From assembly GCA_002730475.1 (NCBI GenBank), contig PCAG01000035.1:1-11448 (forward strand): DNA of 11,448 nucleotides, in the 5' to 3' direction. The DNA comes from Spirochaetales bacterium (GTDB taxonomy: Bacteria > Desulfobacterota_D > UBA1144). Below the pieces are notes generated by a model. It searched no databases. It was given only the letters and a program-made list of their open reading frames with translations, and was not told the origin of the DNA. The translations under genes were made by a program, and so were the position numbers. Every line of letters starts with the position of its first letter. Position 1 is the stretch's first letter. This document shows, piece after piece, positions 6,986 to 11,448 of the stretch.

Positions 6986-8125
6986 TTAGGATAAGATTTT
7001 TGTTAAATAATTAAAGTGATTAAAAATAGTAAATTTTTTTACATTTTTAAAGTTATTAAATTTTAAAACATCAAATTCTTTTTGTTTTATTATTAAATCT
7101 AATTTTTCATGAAAACTCTGAACATTATTTTTTTTAAAAACTATTCCATTATAATTATCTTTAACCAATTCTTTAGGACCCGGCTCAGAGTCATTTGACA
7201 GAACAAGTGTTCTACAAAATGCAGCTTCAATCAATACAAAACCAGGATCTTCCCATAGTGAAGTTAATATAAATGCTTTAGCATTCTTAAAATAAGGAAA
7301 AATATTATCTATATGATTTAATAAAATAATATTTTTTTCTAAATTATTAGAAACTATATAATTCATTATTGATTTTTTTTCTTCACCCTCTCCTGCAATC
7401 ATTAGTTTAATATTATTATTTTCTTCAATTTTTTTTTTAAATGCCTTGCAAAGAAAAAGAAAATTTTTCTGTTTTGTCAATCTTCCTACTGCTAAAAAAT
7501 AATCCTTAAATTCTAAATTTAGTTGTTTTTTTTTAATATTTATTTCTTTAATATTTATAACTGGATCATACAAAATATGAATTTTTTCATCAGAAATAAT
7601 ATTTAACTTTTTTATATAATTGTATGTATTTATTGTTGGGCAAGTAACTTTATATATCTTCTTAAAAGCAAGCTTCCATAAAAATTTTCTAAAAAAATTT
7701 AAATTTGGTAGTCCAGAAATTCTTAAAATAAACTTTGTTTTAAAATTAAATAATAACAGCAATAATAAAGGTAAGGATGTTATTAGATGAATAATTAAAT
7801 AATCAGGACTCTTTTTTTTAATTAAATTTTTTAAAGGAAAAAAAGACATAATAAATATAATAAAAAAGGAGAATCTGCTTTTAAACTTTCCATGCTTTGG
7901 AAAGCAATTAATTAAAGATTTATTAAAACAGTATATTAATTTTATTTTTTTCTCTAAAATTATGCTCTTGTATCTTTCAAATTCTCCAAAAAAATTAATA
8001 ATACAACATTCAAATTCTTTGTTATACTTGCTCATTGCATAGGCTGAGTTTATTACCGCCTTATTCGTAGCAATATTAACCAATGATGGTGACCAATAAA
8101 ATATTTTTTTCTTATTACTTTCCAA
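6986..8125 (-). CDS. Family 4-type glycosyltransferase (GT-B)
   Basis: The protein has 379 residues and two Rossmann-like halves. The C-terminal donor-binding half has the standard marks of GT4-type retaining transferases: AVGRLTKQKNF at 212-222 with Arg215 and Lys220 for the donor phosphates, IAGEGEEKK at 243-251, and WEDPGFVLIEA at 291-301, whose Glu292 and Glu300 form the EX7E motif. SEPGPKEL at 313-320 is a variant of the CPTGPKE segment seen in the other GT-B protein of this window. The N-terminal acceptor half is diverged. The start is TTG at 8125-8123: an in-frame stop lies three codons upstream, and the next Met (residue 31) would cut off the first strand. It is the first gene of the minus-strand operon, 77 bases from the divergent methyltransferase gene. 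Confidence 0.9.
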   Translation of the reverse strand: MESNKKKIFYWSPSLVNIATNKAVINSAYAMSKYNKEFECCIINFFGEFERYKSIILEKKIKLIYCFNKSLINCFPKHGKFKSRFSFFIIFIMSFFPLKNLIKKKSPDYLIIHLITSLPLLLLLLFNFKTKFILRISGLPNLNFFRKFLWKLAFKKIYKVTCPTINTYNYIKKLNIISDEKIHILYDPVINIKEINIKKKQLNLEFKDYFLAVGRLTKQKNFLFLCKAFKKKIEENNNIKLMIAGEGEEKKSIMNYIVSNNLEKNIILLNHIDNIFPYFKNAKAFILTSLWEDPGFVLIEAAFCRTLVLSNDSEPGPKELVKDNYNGIVFKKNNVQSFHEKLDLIIKQKEFDVLKFNNFKNVKKFTIFNHFNYLTKILS

Positions 8126-8202
8126 TTTTATTTAAATTTGTTGAATTACTTATAAGCAGTTATATTATAATTTTTCTTTAAATTTAAATATTTATTATAT
8201 CT
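8126..8202. promoter_or_regulatory. Divergent promoter region with a symmetric -10 element
   Basis: This 77-base spacer is the only place where two genes are transcribed away from each other. It contains the perfect palindrome ATTATAAT at 8164-8171. Read on the plus strand, TATAAT is at 8166-8171; read on the minus strand, TATAAT runs from 8169 to 8164. A plus-strand -35-like TTGAAT is at 8141-8146 with a longish 19-base spacer. The minus-strand -35 region is weak (AATATT near 8192-8187). Transcripts would start near 8178 and 8157, leaving leaders of about 25 and 32 bases. Such AT-rich DNA yields TATAAT by chance, so position in a divergent spacer is the main support. Confidence 0.45.
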
Positions 8203-8832
8203 ATGGATGACTATATAGAGAAAATTGAACTTAATTTGTTTGAATTAATCAAGGATATAAAAAATCCATCTATTCTTGAATTTGGCGTTCAAAACGGAGA
8301 GTCAACAACAAGATTTCTTGATTTATGTAATAAAAATAATGGTTACTTGTATTCAGTCGATATTGATGACTGCTCAAAAGTTTCTGATGATAAGAGATGG
8401 AAATTTATAAAAACTCGTGATGATAATTTTGATATTGTTAAATCTCAAATTCCTAAAGAACTTGATGTAATATTTATAGATTCTTTACATGAGGCTAATC
8501 ATGTTGAAAAAATTTTTTATAATTATTATGATCACTTAAAAATTGGAGGTTACATATTTGTTGATGACATATCTCATTTACCTTACTTAAATAATAAAAA
8601 ATCAAGTTTTTATTGTGAAATTAATAATCGCGAAACATTTAATGAATTATTAAAAATATATTACTTCAACCAAAACCGTTTTGATTTAAACTTTTCTTTT
8701 AAATCTTCGGGTTTAGCTATTATTCATAAAACTTCAACTGAGCCATTGCAAATTACTAGAAAAGTCATATCAAGAGAATTTTCTCCTAAAAATTTTTTAA
8801 GAAAATTATGGAAGAATTTAAAAAAGAATTAA
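8203..8832 (+). CDS. Class I SAM-dependent methyltransferase (Methyltransf_24-like)
   Basis: This 209-residue protein has the Rossmann methyltransferase pattern. ILEFGVQNGEST at 24-35 is the SAM-binding motif I, YSVDID at 50-55 puts an acidic residue (Asp53) at the end of strand 2 for the ribose hydroxyls, and VIFIDSLHEANHV at 89-101 with LKIGGYIFVDDI at 112-123 matches motifs of the CmcI/macrocin O-methyltransferase-like group, in which Asp93 and Asp121-Asp122 could bind a metal. The C-terminal 40 residues are basic and lack a recognisable fold. Placed between glycosyltransferases and nucleotide-sugar enzymes, it probably methylates a sugar hydroxyl, or the end of the glycan, but the acceptor is not known. 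Its ATG follows the divergent spacer, and its 3' end overlaps the next gene by 25 bases. Confidence 0.85.
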   Translation: MDDYIEKIELNLFELIKDIKNPSILEFGVQNGESTTRFLDLCNKNNGYLYSVDIDDCSKVSDDKRWKFIKTRDDNFDIVKSQIPKELDVIFIDSLHEANHVEKIFYNYYDHLKIGGYIFVDDISHLPYLNNKKSSFYCEINNRETFNELLKIYYFNQNRFDLNFSFKSSGLAIIHKTSTEPLQITRKVISREFSPKNFLRKLWKNLKKN

Positions 8833-9890
8833 TTGTTTTTATACCTTCTATTGAAGATGGTGGTGTAGAGAAAAATTTATATTTAATCTTAAATCACTTA
8901 AGCTTAGAGTTAAAGAAAATTAAGCTTATTACTTTTGACGATAAAGAAAAAAAAAGATTTAGATCTAATATTCAGCTAATAAATCCATTCTTAAATTTTC
9001 CATTTATAAAAACAAGATATCCTAAGTATTTTTTTTGTTTATTATCACTATTAAGAATAATAATTTTTAATAAAAATTTTACTGTTCTATCTTTTCAAGC
9101 AAATATTTTTGTAATTATTTTATCTAAAATATTTAATATTAAAGTCCTGTCTAGATCTAATTCATCATCTGTAGGTTGGTCAAAAAATTTTTTTAAACAA
9201 CTCATTTTTTCATATTATTTTAAAAGAGCAGATGAGGTTATTGTTAATAGTTTTGAATTCAAAAAAGAAATGGATAAAAAGTATAAAATTAATACAAAAT
9301 GTATTTTAAATCCTTTTAATTTTGATGAAATCAAAAAAAAATCAAAAAAAAAAACTGGAAGAATATTTAAAAAAAAGTCAATTAAATTAATATCTATTGG
9401 TAGATTGACAGATCAAAAAGATTTTTTAACATTACTTAAAGCTATAAACATTTTAAAAAAAAAAAATATAGAATTGGTGATTATAGGCAAAGGGGAAAAT
9501 AGAAAACAATTAGAAGAATACATTCAATATAATAATCTAAAAAATAATGTTAAGATTTTAGGATATAAGAAAAATCCTTTTCCATATATAAAACAAGCAG
9601 ATATTTTTGTATTAACATCTAAATTTGAAGGTTCGCCAAATGTCTTGGTTGAAGCTCTTTTTTTAAAAAAACATGTAATTTCAACTGATTGCCCGACTGG
9701 TCCAAAGGAGATTCTTGGTGATGGAAAATATGGTGATTTAGTAAAATTAGAAGACTATAAATCTATAACTGAAAAAATTTTACTTTACAGTAAGAAAAAA
9801 TCAAAAAAAAATTTACAAAAAAGTCTTAATAGATACGATCATAAAAAAAATTGTAAAGAATATTCAAAATTAATTAACAAATACTTATAA
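8808..9890 (+). CDS. Family 4-type glycosyltransferase (GT-B)
   Basis: This 360-residue GT-B transferase opens with the acceptor-domain strand LIVFIPSIEDGGVEKN at 8-23, where GGVEK is the glycine-rich turn common to GT4 enzymes. The donor half shows SIGRLTDQKDF at 196-206 (Arg199, Lys204), IIGKGENRKQLEEYI at 225-239, and SKFEGSPNVLVEA at 271-283, in which Glu274 and Glu282 form the EX7E motif. DCPTGPKEILG at 294-304 follows and is characteristic of amylovoran/heparosan-type and PglA/PglH-like relatives. The ATG at 8808 lies inside the methyltransferase gene; no other good start precedes the first strand. Runs of 11 and 12 adenines (9344-9354, 9455-9466) fall in the coding sequence. The sugar donor is not identifiable. 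Confidence 0.92.
   Translation: MEEFKKELIVFIPSIEDGGVEKNLYLILNHLSLELKKIKLITFDDKEKKRFRSNIQLINPFLNFPFIKTRYPKYFFCLLSLLRIIIFNKNFTVLSFQANIFVIILSKIFNIKVLSRSNSSSVGWSKNFFKQLIFSYYFKRADEVIVNSFEFKKEMDKKYKINTKCILNPFNFDEIKKKSKKKTGRIFKKKSIKLISIGRLTDQKDFLTLLKAINILKKKNIELVIIGKGENRKQLEEYIQYNNLKNNVKILGYKKNPFPYIKQADIFVLTSKFEGSPNVLVEALFLKKHVISTDCPTGPKEILGDGKYGDLVKLEDYKSITEKILLYSKKKSKKNLQKSLNRYDHKKNCKEYSKLINKYL
9344..9466 (+). repeat. Two long adenine tracts inside a glycosyltransferase gene
   Basis: An 11-adenine run (9344-9354) and a 12-adenine run (9455-9466) lie about 100 bases apart in the coding sequence, reading mostly as Lys codons. They are the longest A-runs noted in the window, although others of 9-11 occur, for example at 9912-9921, 9977-9986 and 10246-10256. 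Such tracts can cause polymerase or ribosome slippage. The frame is intact as given, so no variation is shown by this sequence alone. Confidence 0.6.
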
Positions 9891-9892
9891 AG

Positions 9893-9898
9893 TATAAT
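9893..9898 (+). promoter_or_regulatory. Possible internal -10 element
   Basis: A perfect TATAAT sits in the 18-base gap before the Gmd-like gene, 11 bases from its ATG. There is no convincing -35 match, since the upstream DNA is coding and AT-rich. If used, the transcript would start close to the ATG and be almost leaderless. In this base composition a chance match is likely. Confidence 0.15.
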
Positions 9899-9908
9899 AA
9901 TTTATTTT

Positions 9909-10841
9909 ATGAAAAAAAAAATACTCATATTTGGAATTACTGGGCAAGATGGATCTCATTTAGCAAAGTTATATGTAAAAAAAAAATGTATAGTACATGG
10001 AATTTCAAGAAAAAAACGAGGAAGCTTTAAGAATTTAATAAAACTTAATATTCTTAACAAAGTTAAAATTTATAAAATTGATAAAGATTTTTCAATACTA
10101 AAAAATATTTTAAAATTTAATTACGATTATATATATTTTTTAGGCGGGCAAAGTAGCGTAATAAAATCATATGTTGATTTTGAACATGAAACATTCGACT
10201 CGGTCATAAATCCTCTAAGAATTATTCTTGAGTTTATAAGGAATCAAAAAAAAAAATCAAAATTTATGTTTAGTGCATCTAGTGAAATTTTTGGTTCTAA
10301 CTATAAAAATAAACTAAAAATTAGTACTACAAAAAAACCTTTAAGTCCTTACGGACTATCAAAATTGATTGGTTTTGAAATTGTCAAATCTTATCGAGAA
10401 ATGTTTAATTTACCTTTTTTTTCAATTATTTTCTTTAATCATGAGTCAAGCTTAAGGGGAGATGACTATGTAATAAAAAAAATTTCAAACTATTTAAAAG
10501 ACAAAAAATTTAAAAAAAATCAAAAACTTAAACTTGGTAATATAAATGTAATAAGGGATTGGGGTTGGGCTCCAGAATATATGGAAATACTTTCAAAAAT
10601 TATGAGTAGAAGAAATATTGATGATTATATTATAGCGACCGGTAAAAGTGTGTCGTTGAAAAAAATAATAAAAATATTTTTCAAAAAATATAACTTAAAT
10701 TATAAAAAATTTATTATAATTAAAAAAAACTATATAAGAAAATTTGAAGTTAAAGAAAACTATGCTGATATTAGAAAATTAAAAAAAGAGTTAAATCTAA
10801 AACCAACAAATACATATAAACATCTAATAAATCTAATTTAA
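9909..10841 (+). CDS. Divergent Gmd-like NAD(P)-dependent sugar-nucleotide dehydratase/epimerase
   Basis: This 310-residue paralogue of GDP-mannose 4,6-dehydratase is about 40 residues shorter than the gmd product of the minus-strand operon. It keeps FGITGQDGSHL at 8-18, GGQSSV at 79-84, ASSEIFG at 123-129 (Ser125, Glu126), SPYGLSK at 146-152 with catalytic Tyr148 and Lys152, NHESSLRGDDYV at 177-188 and RDWGWAPEYM at 216-225. It lacks the RxSSxNTxR loop that binds the NADP phosphate and joins subunits; the region reads RKKRGSFKN at 34-42. The PRRGE sugar-site segment is SLRGD, and the C-terminal VDxLxGD-like region is also changed. A GDP- or other NDP-hexose 4,6-dehydratase with altered cofactor or quaternary structure is likely, but a related reductase or epimerase is possible. 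It starts 18 bases after the GT-B gene and is followed 25 bases later by the epimerase. Confidence 0.82.
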   Translation: MKKKILIFGITGQDGSHLAKLYVKKKCIVHGISRKKRGSFKNLIKLNILNKVKIYKIDKDFSILKNILKFNYDYIYFLGGQSSVIKSYVDFEHETFDSVINPLRIILEFIRNQKKKSKFMFSASSEIFGSNYKNKLKISTTKKPLSPYGLSKLIGFEIVKSYREMFNLPFFSIIFFNHESSLRGDDYVIKKISNYLKDKKFKKNQKLKLGNINVIRDWGWAPEYMEILSKIMSRRNIDDYIIATGKSVSLKKIIKIFFKKYNLNYKKFIIIKKNYIRKFEVKENYADIRKLKKELNLKPTNTYKHLINLI

Positions 10842-10866
10842 TGAATTTTTATTTAAAAAAATTGAT

Positions 10867-11448
10867 ATGAAAATTTTAATCACAGGAGTTGCGGGTTTTA
10901 TAGGTTCCAATTTAGCAAATCATTTATTGACCAAAAATCACCAGGTTATTGGTTTAGACAATTTTGATAACTATTATTCGATTGCATATAAAAAAAAAAG
11001 AGTAAAAAATTTAAAAAAATTTAAAAAATTCAAATTTGTATTTATAAATTTAAAAGATAGAAAAAAAGTTTTTAAAGTATTTAGTAAGTATAAAATTCAA
11101 CTAGTCATTAATTTGGCTGCTCAAGCTGGTGTAAGAAACTCATTTCTTGATCCAAAAAAGTATATTGATTGTAACATTTCAAGTTTTTTAAATATTATTT
11201 TTGCGTCAAAAAAATACAATGTAAAAAAAATAATCTATGCATCTTCCAGTTCTGTTTATGGTGATGCAAAAAAATTTCCATTAAATGAAAAAATTAATTT
11301 TAAGCAAAAAAACATATATGCTGTTACAAAAAAATTAAATGAGCAAATTGCTGAAACGTACAGTATAATCTCAAAAATAAATTTTATAGGCTTAAGATTT
11401 TTTACAATTTATGGGATATGGGGTAGACCAGATATGTTAATTTTAAAA
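10867..11448 (+). CDS. UDP-glucuronate 4-epimerase-like protein (5' part; runs off the window)
   Basis: The first 194 codons are present, with no stop before the window end. The extended short-chain dehydrogenase fold opens with ITGVAGFIGSNL at 5-16, followed by GLDNFDNYY at 29-37, which is characteristic of UDP-glucuronate 4-epimerases. NLAAQAGVR at 82-90, YASSSSVYGD at 124-133, the catalytic YAVTK at 151-155 (Tyr151, Lys155) and LRFFTIYGIWGRPDM near the end all match that family, particularly the Gly-Arg-Pro-Asp-Met. The reaction interconverts UDP-glucuronate and UDP-galacturonate in the cytoplasm, supplying an acidic sugar to the glycan. The ATG at 10867 is the family start and needs no extension. 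The rest of the gene (roughly 130-150 more residues in the family) lies beyond the window. A related 4-epimerase of another UDP-sugar is the main alternative. Confidence 0.88.
   Translation, partial: MKILITGVAGFIGSNLANHLLTKNHQVIGLDNFDNYYSIAYKKKRVKNLKKFKKFKFVFINLKDRKKVFKVFSKYKIQLVINLAAQAGVRNSFLDPKKYIDCNISSFLNIIFASKKYNVKKIIYASSSSVYGDAKKFPLNEKINFKQKNIYAVTKKLNEQIAETYSIISKINFIGLRFFTIYGIWGRPDMLILK

Noticed and set aside
8126..8202. Small RNA or riboswitch in the divergent spacer
   Set aside because: The 77 bases are almost pure A/T with no stable stem-loop that I can see beyond the short palindrome.
9909..10841. Calling the second Gmd-like protein GDP-6-deoxy-D-mannose reductase (Rmd)
   Set aside because: The length of 310 fits Rmd, but the GQDGS, NHESSLRG and RDWGWAPEY motifs are of the Gmd type, so I kept the broader call.

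Overview
The window is very AT-rich, densely packed DNA that is coding almost end to end. Its longest non-coding stretch is a 77-base divergent spacer. The proteins are rich in Lys, Asn and Ile, adjacent genes touch or overlap, and no rRNA, tRNA, mobile element or CRISPR is visible. Every recognisable gene but one (a VTC-domain protein) belongs to cell-surface polysaccharide or nucleotide-sugar metabolism. This fits a hypervariable surface-glycan region of a streamlined marine bacterium such as Pelagibacterales (SAR11). That assignment is an inference from composition and gene content; no taxonomic marker is present.

The layout is three gene blocks. (1) Plus strand, 1-1506: the tail of an unidentified protein, a VTC-fold (polyphosphate-polymerase-like) protein and a family 2 glycosyltransferase. 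(2) Minus strand, reading from 8125 down to 1471: a family 4-type (GT-B) glycosyltransferase, a large multi-pass membrane protein resembling the LIC_10190 family, a family 2 glycosyltransferase, GDP-mannose 4,6-dehydratase (gmd), GDP-L-fucose synthase (fcl) and a WecA/MraY-type sugar-1-phosphate transferase. Spacings run from 7 bases to small overlaps, so this looks like one operon. (3) Plus strand, 8203-11448: a SAM-dependent methyltransferase, another GT-B glycosyltransferase, a second and divergent Gmd-like protein, and the start of a UDP-glucuronate 4-epimerase-like gene that runs off the window.

Read together, the genes predict a lipid-linked glycan. The WecA-like enzyme would load the first sugar phosphate onto undecaprenyl phosphate. 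Gmd and Fcl would make GDP-L-fucose from GDP-mannose. The epimerase would make UDP-galacturonate from UDP-glucuronate. The four glycosyltransferases would extend the chain, and the methyltransferase could cap or decorate it. The multi-pass protein is a candidate polymerase or lipid-sugar-dependent transferase. No flippase, chain-length regulator or export gene lies within the window.

Blocks 2 and 3 diverge from the 77-base spacer at 8126-8202, which holds a symmetric -10-like element readable on both strands. Blocks 1 and 2 converge with a 36-base overlap of coding sequence. The most interesting points are the altered second Gmd paralogue, the VTC protein next to glycan genes, the unassigned membrane protein in the fucose operon, the symmetric divergent promoter and the rare start codons in the minus-strand operon.
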